Below are positions 1 to 5,818 of a stretch of DNA of 5,818 bases, piece after piece. The DNA comes from CAYPZL01 sp964415045 (GTDB lineage Bacteria; Planctomycetota; Phycisphaerae; Sedimentisphaerales; Anaerobacaceae), in the NCBI GenBank assembly GCA_964415045.1, contig CAYPZL010000270.1:1-5818 (forward strand). Reading direction: 5' to 3'. Both the position numbers and the translations under genes were made by a program. The notes under the pieces were generated by a model. It was given only the letters and a program-made list of their open reading frames with translations. It was not told the DNA's origin and did not search any database. How positions within the stretch are numbered: position 1 is the first letter of the stretch; every line of letters begins with the position of its first letter.

Positions 1-6
1 TCTTTC

Positions 7-17
7 TCACCTCCTTT
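7..17 (-). promoter_or_regulatory. Strong Shine-Dalgarno site for a gene beyond the left edge
   Basis: Read on the minus strand this is AAAGGAGGTGA, an almost complete match to the anti-Shine-Dalgarno sequence of 16S rRNA. It is formed by the last codons and stop of the cbiA gene (GAA AGG AGG TGA). Only GAAAGA remains before the window ends, so a start codon at the first bases outside would be about 9 nt from GGAGG. This is the strongest ribosome-binding site in the window and implies that the operon continues. Confidence 0.7.
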
Positions 18-1470
18 CTTTCGGCTTTAGACTATGTGGTTCGAATCTTCGTGAAATGCTATCGGATCGGGCACCGACGCACAGTTGAACGAATCGTTCC
101 AATGCCGCGGGGCGGCTCCCTAAATGAAGGTGTACGAAACTGGCCAAAATCCGGCTATTGCGCTGATAGAACCCTTCCGGCGCTTCCCGTGCACCGTTTG
201 GCAATCTCCTTCCGTATACCGCCGTCCAGCCGTGTTGCTCTGCCGGATCTGACAGGAGTTCCGCGTAATGGAATTCATGACCTCGCAACAAATCCCCAGA
301 CACGCCCCACATTGTGTCTTCGTTTAGCGCGACCTCGACGTAGCCAAGGCGTTTGCGACGATTGAGCATCCGCGTTTCCGAAGGAAGAATGCCGAGGAGC
401 GGATACCGTTTTCCGTCGCGAGTCGTGACTGCTTGGGAGAGGTAGATGAGTCCTCCACATTCCGCATATACGAGACGGCCGGACCGCACGAACCGTCGAA
501 TGCTATCGAGCATGCCTTCATTGGCTGCCAGTGTTTCTGCGAACTCCTCGGGATAGCCTCCACCCAGATACAATGCGTCGATGTCCTGTGGAAGGGACGA
601 CTCCCGCAAAGGGGAAAAATAGACAATGCGACAGCCTCGTTGTTCCAATTCGTCGAACAGGTCTTGATAGTAGAAATGGAACGCTTCGTCTCGTGCGACG
701 GCAAGACAGACCGAGTCTGCTGACCTTGCTTCCATGCGTAACGCGTTTGGCGATAGTGGATGCAAGGAAGGGGCCGTGCGAGCTATTCTCAGTACCTCGT
801 CCAGATCCAGGTAACGCTCAACCGCTTTCGCGAATTCTTCCAGGACAGCCGCTGAGCAGTTCCGTGCGGGATCGGCCGTCACAAGTCCCAAATGACGACT
901 GCGCAATTCCGGAAAACCCATCCGCGGGACTGCGCCGATCAACACCGGCTGTCCCGAGGACGTCAGCGCCTCATTGAGGATTGTCCGGTGGTTTGCGGAG
1001 CCGCAATGGTTGGCGATGATGCCGCGTATGTGCACCCCGTCTTTGAAACCCGCAAAACCGGCAACCACCGGGGCGATACTTCGGCCCATGCCGTGGACGT
1101 TGACGACAAGCACAACAGGAGCTTGGAGCCACCGGGCAATCTCGGCCGAACTGCCAGCCACACCCGACGCCTGCGCGCCGTCGAATAGCCCCATCACGCC
1201 CTCGATAACGGCCAGGTCAGCGTCCTGTGTCACCCGATCAAACAACCCCTCTACATACTCGCGTCCGCTCATCCAGCCGTCGATGTTGTAACACGGCCTT
1301 CCCGAGGCGGCGGTCAGCCATGTCGGGTCAAGATAGTCAGGCCCGACTTTGAAAGTTTGTATCTTCAAACCTCGTCGTCGCAAAGCAGAGACCATCCCTA
1401 GCGTCAGCGTCGTCTTGCCGCAGCCGCTCTGCGCGCCCGCAATGAGGATTCGAGGTATTGTCCGCATCAT
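7..1470 (-). CDS. cbiA: Glutamine-dependent cobyrinate (or hydrogenobyrinate) a,c-diamide synthase
   Basis: This is a 487-residue CbiA/CobB-family enzyme that uses ATP and glutamine to amidate the a and c side chains of the corrin ring. The N-terminal synthetase domain has the P-loop GAQSGCGKTT (12-21), KVGPDYLDPTW (41-51), ASGRPCYNIDGWM and VIEGVMGLFDG (88-98). The C-terminal glutaminase domain has DEAFHFYY (261-268), YLGGGYPE (301-308), the nucleophile Cys338 in YAECGGLIYL, GHEFHYAEL (397-405) and His447 in ASFVHLHLGS. The start at 1470 was chosen because GGAG lies 7 nt upstream and the P-loop then sits at the usual distance. The open frame back to 1578 lies inside cobO. A second ATG follows immediately at 1467. 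About 20 residues after the usual C-terminus (LCVGARSDSISRR...) look like a polar, lineage-specific tail. The homologue CfbB of coenzyme F430 synthesis is less likely given the B12 neighbours. CbiA and CobB substrate types cannot be separated here. Confidence 0.94.
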   Translation of the reverse strand: MMRTIPRILIAGAQSGCGKTTLTLGMVSALRRRGLKIQTFKVGPDYLDPTWLTAASGRPCYNIDGWMSGREYVEGLFDRVTQDADLAVIEGVMGLFDGAQASGVAGSSAEIARWLQAPVVLVVNVHGMGRSIAPVVAGFAGFKDGVHIRGIIANHCGSANHRTILNEALTSSGQPVLIGAVPRMGFPELRSRHLGLVTADPARNCSAAVLEEFAKAVERYLDLDEVLRIARTAPSLHPLSPNALRMEARSADSVCLAVARDEAFHFYYQDLFDELEQRGCRIVYFSPLRESSLPQDIDALYLGGGYPEEFAETLAANEGMLDSIRRFVRSGRLVYAECGGLIYLSQAVTTRDGKRYPLLGILPSETRMLNRRKRLGYVEVALNEDTMWGVSGDLLRGHEFHYAELLSDPAEQHGWTAVYGRRLPNGAREAPEGFYQRNSRILASFVHLHLGSRPAALERFVQLCVGARSDSISRRFEPHSLKPKERR

Positions 1471-1471
1471 T

Positions 1472-2005
1472 TCAGAACTCCACTCCCTTTTGCGCCGTCC
1501 AGCCGGCCTCGTAGCCGTGCTTGATCGAATGCATTTCGGTGATCGTATCGGCCACTTCGACGAGCCCGTTGGAAGCATAGCGACCCGTCAACACGATCAC
1601 CGTATCCGGCGCCGCGTTTTTGACGGCGTCGATGACTTCACGCTCATCCAGAATCTCTCTGAAGACCGCGTAGGCGATTTCATCGAGAACGACCATGTCC
1701 CACTTGCCCGATGCCAGCGCTTCCGCCGCGTACCCCATGCTCTCTTCGGCGGCGCGCCGGTGTTCGGAAAAATCAGGGGCATCCTTCGGCGGGAGAAACC
1801 CTCGACCTGCCTGGACGATTTCGATGCCGGGAAGATGCCGCAGCGCACTCATTTCGCCCGTCGAATCGTTTGACTTGACGAACTGGACGATGAGCGAACG
1901 CAAGCCATGACCGCAGGCACGGAGCGCCATTCCCAACGCCGCTGAGGTCTTGCCTTTGCCGTTTCCGGTGAAAAGGAGCGTCCGGTTGCGAAGTGGTCCC
2001 GTCAT
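1472..2005 (-). CDS. cobO: Cob(I)yrinic acid a,c-diamide adenosyltransferase, CobO/CobA (BtuR) type
   Basis: This 177-residue soluble enzyme transfers the 5'-deoxyadenosyl group of ATP to the cobalt of reduced corrinoids. It acts on the a,c-diamide in de novo synthesis and on salvaged corrinoids. Visible signatures are the P-loop GNGKGKTS (14-21) followed by AALGMALRACGHG, the Walker-B-like WDMVVLDEI (102-110), LTGR (139-142), ADTITEM (152-158) and the diagnostic C-terminal AQKGVEF (171-177). The P-loop lies only 13 residues from the start. Enterobacterial CobA has a longer N-terminal segment in front of it (about 196 residues in total), so this is a short-form member. The ATG overlaps the cbiB stop as ATGA, and a GGAGG (2016-2020) lies 10 nt upstream. 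The unrelated PduO and EutT adenosyltransferase families are ruled out by the P-loop and the AQKGVEF end. Confidence 0.95.
   Translation of the reverse strand: MTGPLRNRTLLFTGNGKGKTSAALGMALRACGHGLRSLIVQFVKSNDSTGEMSALRHLPGIEIVQAGRGFLPPKDAPDFSEHRRAAEESMGYAAEALASGKWDMVVLDEIAYAVFREILDEREVIDAVKNAAPDTVIVLTGRYASNGLVEVADTITEMHSIKHGYEAGWTAQKGVEF
1478..1487 (-). promoter_or_regulatory. Ribosome-binding site deciding the cbiA start
   Basis: On the minus strand the region reads GGGAGTGGAG, giving a GGAG 7 nt before the ATG at 1470. The site lies within the last codons of cobO. The cobO TGA and the cbiA ATG are separated by a single A (TGAAATGATG), so terminating ribosomes can re-initiate at once. The site supports 1470 rather than an upstream start inside cobO. 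Confidence 0.65.
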
Positions 2006-2961
2006 ATCGGCATTGCCTCCAGCCAGATTCTGGTTCCGGACATGAGCATCGCGGCTACCACCGTAACAGCGAACATGAGCGTGTTTGCCTTACGGATGTG
2101 TCCCCGGTCGAGGGGATCGATCGGATCGCCCAACAGGGGTGTTGAGTCGGGCTGCCCGTTTCGCAGCAGTGCTCCGCCCAACTGGACTCCGAGCGCCCCG
2201 GCAAACGCCGCTTCCGGGAAACCTGCGTTGGGGCTTTTGTGTTTTCGCGCGTCCCGGAGACAGACGCGGAGCGCCCCGATAGCCCGCCCACCCGACAGAA
2301 CCGCGCCGATCGATACAAAAAGCACACTGAGCCGCGCCGGGATATAGTTGGCTGCATCGTCGATTCGCGCCGATGCCCAGCCAAAGCGCAGGTAGCGGTC
2401 GTTGCGGTAACCAAAGCTGGAATCCAGCGTATTGATAGCCTTGTAGGTCATGGCGCCCACCGGACCGAACAGAACGGCGAAAAAAAGAGGTGCGAGAACG
2501 CCGTCGACGGTGTTCTCCGCGACGCTTTCCGCCGTAGCGCGAACGATGCCGGGCTCGTCGAGTGTTCCTGTATCGCGCCCGACCATGCGCGAGACGCTAT
2601 ACCGGGCCAGTGGAAGATCCCCCGCCTCAAGAGCGACAAACACGGCACGACTGTGGACCGAAAGGTCTTTGGCGGCTAAGGTCACGTAGAGCAACCAGAC
2701 CGCCACAAGGTCGCCTATCATCGAAGATACGCCCCGTGCTGCTGCCAATAGGCCCCACGTCGCGAAACCGGTTCCTCCGATGACGGCCGCGGCCACGACC
2801 ATTCCCGCAAATCGTTGATTGTGCAACGCGTGTCGCGCCGGTCCTTCAAGTCTCTGGGCCGTTCGGCCGATGATGCGCACCGGGTGAGGCAACCATCTGG
2901 GATCCCCGATGAGAAAGTCCAGCGATAGCGCAATCCAGATGTTTAGAACAAGACCACTCAT
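2002..2961 (-). CDS. cbiB: Adenosylcobinamide-phosphate synthase CbiB (CobD in Pseudomonas naming)
   Basis: This is a 319-residue membrane protein of normal family length. CbiB condenses adenosylcobyric acid with aminopropanol phosphate (or aminopropanol) to give adenosylcobinamide phosphate. Motifs in order are DFLIGDPRWLPHPVR (15-29), YSVSRMVGRDT (121-131), ES-x-AEN-x2-DG (145-154) followed by APLF, KAINTLDSSFGYRNDRY (174-190), FGWASARIDDAANYIPAR (193-210) and SPNAGFPEAAFAGALGVQL (243-261). Hydrophobic stretches at about 3-14, 52-72, 82-98, 156-172, 211-224 and 294-307 fit several membrane segments. The ATG overlaps the TGA of the upstream fusion gene as ATGA, with a GGGG 5 nt before the ATG, which suggests translational coupling. 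Its two substrates are the products of the two halves of that upstream fusion protein. The stop in turn overlaps the cobO start. The family assignment is close to certain. Confidence 0.96.
   Translation of the reverse strand: MSGLVLNIWIALSLDFLIGDPRWLPHPVRIIGRTAQRLEGPARHALHNQRFAGMVVAAAVIGGTGFATWGLLAAARGVSSMIGDLVAVWLLYVTLAAKDLSVHSRAVFVALEAGDLPLARYSVSRMVGRDTGTLDEPGIVRATAESVAENTVDGVLAPLFFAVLFGPVGAMTYKAINTLDSSFGYRNDRYLRFGWASARIDDAANYIPARLSVLFVSIGAVLSGGRAIGALRVCLRDARKHKSPNAGFPEAAFAGALGVQLGGALLRNGQPDSTPLLGDPIDPLDRGHIRKANTLMFAVTVVAAMLMSGTRIWLEAMPI
2016..2020 (-). promoter_or_regulatory. Ribosome-binding site for cobO
   Basis: A GGAGG on the minus strand lies inside the 3' end of cbiB, 10 nt before the cobO ATG at 2005. 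The spacing is slightly long but usable, and the ATGA stop/start overlap adds coupling. The nearer ATG between them (minus strand, 2014) belongs to the cbiB frame and runs into its stop after two codons, so it is not a cobO start. Confidence 0.55.
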
Positions 2962-5543
2962 TTCAGCCCCATCTTCCGATAAATCTGTGCCACATCCAGG
3001 TTCGCCCGCACGACATCGGCCAGACGGTTCAAGGCCGGCTCGATGTCGAACACCGCCTGTATTTCTTCTAAGGGGGCCAGACCGCGCCGCTTGCGAAGAT
3101 GGTCGATGAACCAGCGCCGGAAGGCATCGGCGTCGAACAACCCGTGCAGGTAGGTCCCGAAAATCCGTCCGTCCTCTGAGGCGTAACCGATGGTTTCGCC
3201 ATCCTCGCGGATCACCGACGGTCGTAAGCCATCGCCCGTGGTTTGGCCGTGGTGAATCTCATAACCGCGAAGAGCAAGGCCTGTGGAAGTGTGCCGGGCC
3301 GCGACGGCTTTGAGCGTCTTCTCCTCCCTGAGCACCGTTCGAATCGCCAAGAGAGACAGACCAGGTTGTGCGGCGCCTTCGGATTCGATGCCGGAGGGAT
3401 CGGCAATGCTCGTTCCAAGCATCTGGAATCCCCCGCACAGACCAATTAGACTCGTGTTTCCCCCCTCAGCGAGCTCAATGATGCGGGCAGCCAGCCCATT
3501 TTCACGCAGGTAGTTGAGATCGCCCAGCACATTCTTGCTTCCAGGAAGAATGACGGCATCAGGCGTTCCGAGTTGACTGGCGTTGCGGACAACCCTCAGG
3601 CGAACATCGGATTCGATTTTCAGCGGATCGAAATCGGTGAAATTCGAGATAGGGGGAAGCTCTCTCACCGCGCTAGCTACTTGATCGGCGCCTATGCGTG
3701 CGGGGTCCAGCCCGAGAGCCTTGAAGCTTACCGAATCTTCCTCGGGAAGGCCCAGATCGCGCATATAGGGGATCACGCCGAAGGTAGTCAGTCCGGTATG
3801 CTGCAGCGTATATCGGATGGCATCGTAAAGCAGGTCCCGCTTCCCCCGGAACCGGTTGATGACAAAACCTGCCACTATCGCGCGTTCCCTTTCCGAAAGA
3901 ACCTCAAGCGTTCCCACGAAGGATGCGAAGACGCCGCCGCGATCAATGTCCCCGACCAGGAGGACCGGCGCGCCAGCGTGTGCGGCCATCGTCATGTTCA
4001 CAATATCATGGTGCCTAAGATTGATTTCGCCCGGATTGCCCGCGCCTTCGATGACCATCACGTCCACCTGGGATGCCAAAGAATTGTACACCTGCTTTAC
4101 CACTTTAAATGCCTGCGGCTTGTAATGTATGTAGGCATTCACATCCATGTTGCCTACCGGCTTCCCGAGTACAATCACCTGGGAACCTGTTTCCGAGTTG
4201 GGCTTGAGCAGCACGGGATTCATACGTACGTCCGGGTCGAGTCGGCAGGCCTGAGCCTGTAGGACCTGAGCCCGTCCCATCTCTCCGCCATCCCGGGTCA
4301 CATAGGAGTTTAGCGACATGTTCTGGGCCTTGAACGGCGCGACCCGGTAGCCGTCCTGGAGCAAGATGCGGCAGAAAGCGGCGGCAAGGACGCTCTTCCC
4401 GGCATTAGAGGAGGTCCCCTGGAACATGACTGCGGGCATGCGGCGACATTTGCTGACCGATGTTGCTTTCTTCCGTACGGACGGACCAATTACGTCGGCC
4501 ATGGCGTCCAAGAGCCGTCCATTCTCTTCCTCCGTACGAACGGCTACTCGGAAATAACGTTCATCCAAACCTTCATAGTTGCCGCACACCCGGATCGCGA
4601 TCCGGCGGGAAAGGAGCCTGCGGGCCAGTTCCGCGGCGTTGAGGGTCGTCCTTTCCAGTCGAACCAGGAGGTAGTTGCCTGCGGACGGAAAGCATCTCGT
4701 GACGTCAAGATCCATGAGACCGCGCTGGAGTTGTTCCCGGAGGCGCACGATCTCCCTGCGCGTTCTTTGGGCATACCCCTCGTCTTCGAGAGCTGCGGCA
4801 CCGGCTGCTTGGGCCAGGCTACCCACGGACCAAGGCGGAAGGACTTCCGAGATACGTTGGATAACGGGTTCTGGAGCAAGCGCGTATCCAAGGCGCAGTC
4901 CCGGGATCGCATAGAACTTGGTCATGGATCTCAATACTATGATGTTGGACCGCCCATGAGACGCCAGGCTTTGATACCCGTCCACGAAATCCGCGAAGGC
5001 CTCATCCACGACAAAAAAGGTGGAAAGGTGCCGGTCCGCGACATCCAGCAAGGCGGACGGATCGAACATCGTCCCGGACGGGTTGCCAGGCTGTCCCGCG
5101 ATCACCATCTCCCCGCCGGACAGTTCCGCCTCGACCCGGCTCCAATCGATGGAAAAGCCGCTTTCGACATCCGTCAGGAGAGTTGTGATACCCAGCCCGG
5201 CCTTGGAAGCCGCCTCGGCATAATCGGTGTAGCTCGGAACGGGAATGATCGCGCGTGTGACAGGCAGTGCCCGCGGAAGAGCGTATATCAGTTCCGTGGA
5301 ACCATTGCCACAGATCACCTCTTCCGCCGGAACCGAGAATGCTGAGGCGATGGCCTTGCGCAAGTTCAGACAGTGCGGGTCCGGATAGTGCGTCACCTCA
5401 CTGAGATGACGAGAAATCACCCGCCGTAGACAGCCGGGAGGTCCCAGCGGATTGATGTTCGCGCTAAAATCGAGTAGCTCCTCGGCCTTGCATCCAGCGA
5501 GACTTGCCAGGTTCCGAATATGTCCACCGTGTTTGAACGTCAT
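2958..5543 (-). CDS. cobD-cobQ: Fused L-threonine-O-3-phosphate decarboxylase (CobD/CobC) and cobyric acid synthase (CobQ/CbiP)
   Basis: This is an 861-residue two-enzyme protein. Residues 1-352 are a PLP-dependent fold-type I decarboxylase that makes (R)-1-aminopropan-2-yl phosphate from L-threonine phosphate. Motifs seen are ANINPLGPP (28-36), GNGSTELIY (79-87), QPGNPSG (151-157), the PLP-contacting Asp180 in VVDEAFADF, the predicted Schiff-base Lys209 in SMTKFYAIPGLRLGY, and YFRVAVRT (330-337). Residues 369-861 (493 aa, normal CobQ length) are a glutamine-dependent amidase that adds four amides (b, d, e, g) to adenosylcobyrinate a,c-diamide. Motifs are the P-loop GTSSNAGKS (376-384), FKAQNMSLNS, VIEGAGNPGEINL (from 498), GDIDRGGVFAS, LPGSKN, the nucleophile Cys703 in GLCGGFQMLG, and His800 in GTYLHGLF. 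The start at 5543 was chosen because the HGGHI...LDFSANINPLG N-terminus begins there and because the frame upstream lies inside cobS. A purine-rich AAGAAGAG sits 4 nt before this ATG, with GGAG 15 nt before it. The TGA stop overlaps the cbiB ATG. Both domains look catalytically intact. Confidence 0.93.
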   Translation of the reverse strand: MTFKHGGHIRNLASLAGCKAEELLDFSANINPLGPPGCLRRVISRHLSEVTHYPDPHCLNLRKAIASAFSVPAEEVICGNGSTELIYALPRALPVTRAIIPVPSYTDYAEAASKAGLGITTLLTDVESGFSIDWSRVEAELSGGEMVIAGQPGNPSGTMFDPSALLDVADRHLSTFFVVDEAFADFVDGYQSLASHGRSNIIVLRSMTKFYAIPGLRLGYALAPEPVIQRISEVLPPWSVGSLAQAAGAAALEDEGYAQRTRREIVRLREQLQRGLMDLDVTRCFPSAGNYLLVRLERTTLNAAELARRLLSRRIAIRVCGNYEGLDERYFRVAVRTEEENGRLLDAMADVIGPSVRKKATSVSKCRRMPAVMFQGTSSNAGKSVLAAAFCRILLQDGYRVAPFKAQNMSLNSYVTRDGGEMGRAQVLQAQACRLDPDVRMNPVLLKPNSETGSQVIVLGKPVGNMDVNAYIHYKPQAFKVVKQVYNSLASQVDVMVIEGAGNPGEINLRHHDIVNMTMAAHAGAPVLLVGDIDRGGVFASFVGTLEVLSERERAIVAGFVINRFRGKRDLLYDAIRYTLQHTGLTTFGVIPYMRDLGLPEEDSVSFKALGLDPARIGADQVASAVRELPPISNFTDFDPLKIESDVRLRVVRNASQLGTPDAVILPGSKNVLGDLNYLRENGLAARIIELAEGGNTSLIGLCGGFQMLGTSIADPSGIESEGAAQPGLSLLAIRTVLREEKTLKAVAARHTSTGLALRGYEIHHGQTTGDGLRPSVIREDGETIGYASEDGRIFGTYLHGLFDADAFRRWFIDHLRKRRGLAPLEEIQAVFDIEPALNRLADVVRANLDVAQIYRKMGLK
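4440..4487 (-). other. Interdomain linker of the CobD-CobQ fusion
   Basis: Residues 353-368 connect the decarboxylase to the amidase. The stretch GPSVRKKATSVSKCRR is short and strongly basic, with six Lys/Arg in its last thirteen residues. It resembles neither enzyme family's core. In-frame ATG codons at 4439 and 4427 sit where a stand-alone CobQ would start (MPAVMFQGTSSNAGKS). Neither is preceded by a recognisable Shine-Dalgarno sequence, and there is no stop codon between the domains. This favours one fused polypeptide over two overlapping genes, although weak internal initiation cannot be excluded from sequence. Confidence 0.75.
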
Positions 5544-5554
5544 AAGACTCTTCT

Positions 5555-5818
5555 TTATCTCCAGAGAGTGCTGACCGGTCGAGCCGAAAGCGTAAGCAAT
5601 ACCACCGTTTCCGCAATTTCGCTCATTGCGCCCACGGTATCGCCGGTTGTCCCTCCGATTCTTCGCTTGCACAAAAAAGCGAACGACACTGTCGCGGTTA
5701 TAACGGCAATCCCTGCAATCTGACCCGCAAGTCGTGCGGTCAACCACGCCGCCCCCATCAGAACAGCCATCGCCCATACCGATTCCCAGACAGACCGGTG
5801 CCGACAAAACAAGCGACC
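5555..5818 (-). CDS. cobS: Adenosylcobinamide-GDP ribazoletransferase (cobalamin synthase), C-terminal part only
   Basis: This is the last 87 codons of a gene whose start lies beyond the right edge. CobS is an integral membrane enzyme that joins adenosylcobinamide-GDP to alpha-ribazole (or its phosphate), the final assembly step of adenosylcobalamin. The visible part has a hydrophobic stretch rich in Ala, Val, Ile and Leu, consistent with one or two membrane segments. It is followed by the family's C-terminal signature KRRIGGTTGDTVGAMSEIAE and a hydrophobic VVLLTL segment, and ends in a short tail, ARPVSTLWR, before a TAA stop. CobS proteins are usually about 250 residues, so roughly the last third is present. 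An apparent TTG start at 5812 is only an artefact of the window edge, because the frame stays open to 5818. The next gene begins 11 nt after the stop. The identification rests on the signature and on the neighbouring late-B12 genes. Confidence 0.88.
   Translation of the reverse strand, partial: GRLFCRHRSVWESVWAMAVLMGAAWLTARLAGQIAGIAVITATVSFAFLCKRRIGGTTGDTVGAMSEIAETVVLLTLSARPVSTLWR

Noticed and set aside
1471..1578. A 36-codon extension upstream of the cbiA start
   Set aside because: It lies inside cobO in another frame and encodes nothing CbiA-like. The start at 1470 has a good ribosome-binding site and the usual distance to the P-loop.
1349..1873. A 174-codon plus-strand open frame across the cobO/cbiA junction
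   Set aside because: It is antisense to two well-supported genes, has no family motif and crosses their boundary. It is a shadow frame.
3573..4262. A 229-codon plus-strand open frame antisense to cobQ
   Set aside because: It has no recognisable motif, an atypical His- and Arg-rich composition and no convincing start context. It lies opposite a strongly conserved gene and is best read as a shadow frame.
4425..4439. Separate cobQ gene starting at an internal ATG (4439 or 4427)
   Set aside because: There is no stop between the domains and no Shine-Dalgarno sequence before either ATG, so a fused product is the simpler reading. Internal initiation remains a minor possibility.
4731..5345. A 204-codon plus-strand open frame antisense to the CobD domain
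   Set aside because: It is a shadow frame over conserved PLP-enzyme sequence with no domain signature. Such frames are common in GC-rich coding DNA.
5544..5554. Possible promoter or riboswitch between cobS and cobD-cobQ
   Set aside because: The gap is only 11 nt, too short for a riboswitch or a stand-alone promoter outside coding sequence. No cobalamin riboswitch-like region exists anywhere in the window.
5544..5807. An 88-codon in-frame extension upstream of the CobD-CobQ start, giving a 949-residue frame
   Set aside because: It is an out-of-frame reading of the cobS 3' end, rich in Cys, Arg and Gly and without homology to CobD. The real CobD N-terminus begins at the ATG at 5543.

Overview
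The window is a compact, single-strand block of five genes for the late steps of adenosylcobalamin (vitamin B12) synthesis. All are read on the minus strand, from the right edge of the window to the left. The DNA is fairly GC-rich, codes almost end to end, and uses Shine-Dalgarno sites, so it looks like a bacterial chromosome. The sequence alone does not let me name the lineage.

Layout in transcription order: the 3' end of cobS (cobalamin synthase, cut by the window edge); an 861-residue fused gene joining a CobD-type L-threonine-O-3-phosphate decarboxylase to CobQ/CbiP cobyric acid synthase; cbiB (adenosylcobinamide-phosphate synthase); cobO (corrinoid adenosyltransferase); and cbiA/cobB (cobyrinate a,c-diamide synthase). 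The junctions are an 11-nt gap, two 4-nt ATGA overlaps and a 1-nt gap. This is the arrangement expected of one polycistronic mRNA with translational coupling. A very strong ribosome-binding site overlaps the stop codon of the last gene, so another gene probably starts just beyond the left edge.

How the genes work together: CbiA amidates cobyrinate at a and c. CobO adenosylates the cobalt. The CobQ half of the fusion adds four more amides to give adenosylcobyric acid, while the CobD half makes (R)-1-aminopropan-2-yl phosphate. CbiB joins these two products, and CobS performs the last ring-completing step. The fused protein therefore makes both substrates of the enzyme encoded immediately downstream. 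The nucleotide-loop enzymes CobU/CobP and CobT are not in the window, nor are any corrin-ring-building genes, so aerobic and anaerobic routes cannot be told apart here.

No RNA gene, mobile element, CRISPR array, riboswitch or terminator is visible. There is no non-coding stretch longer than 11 nt. The most notable item is the CobD-CobQ fusion. I see no evidence of a wholly new system.
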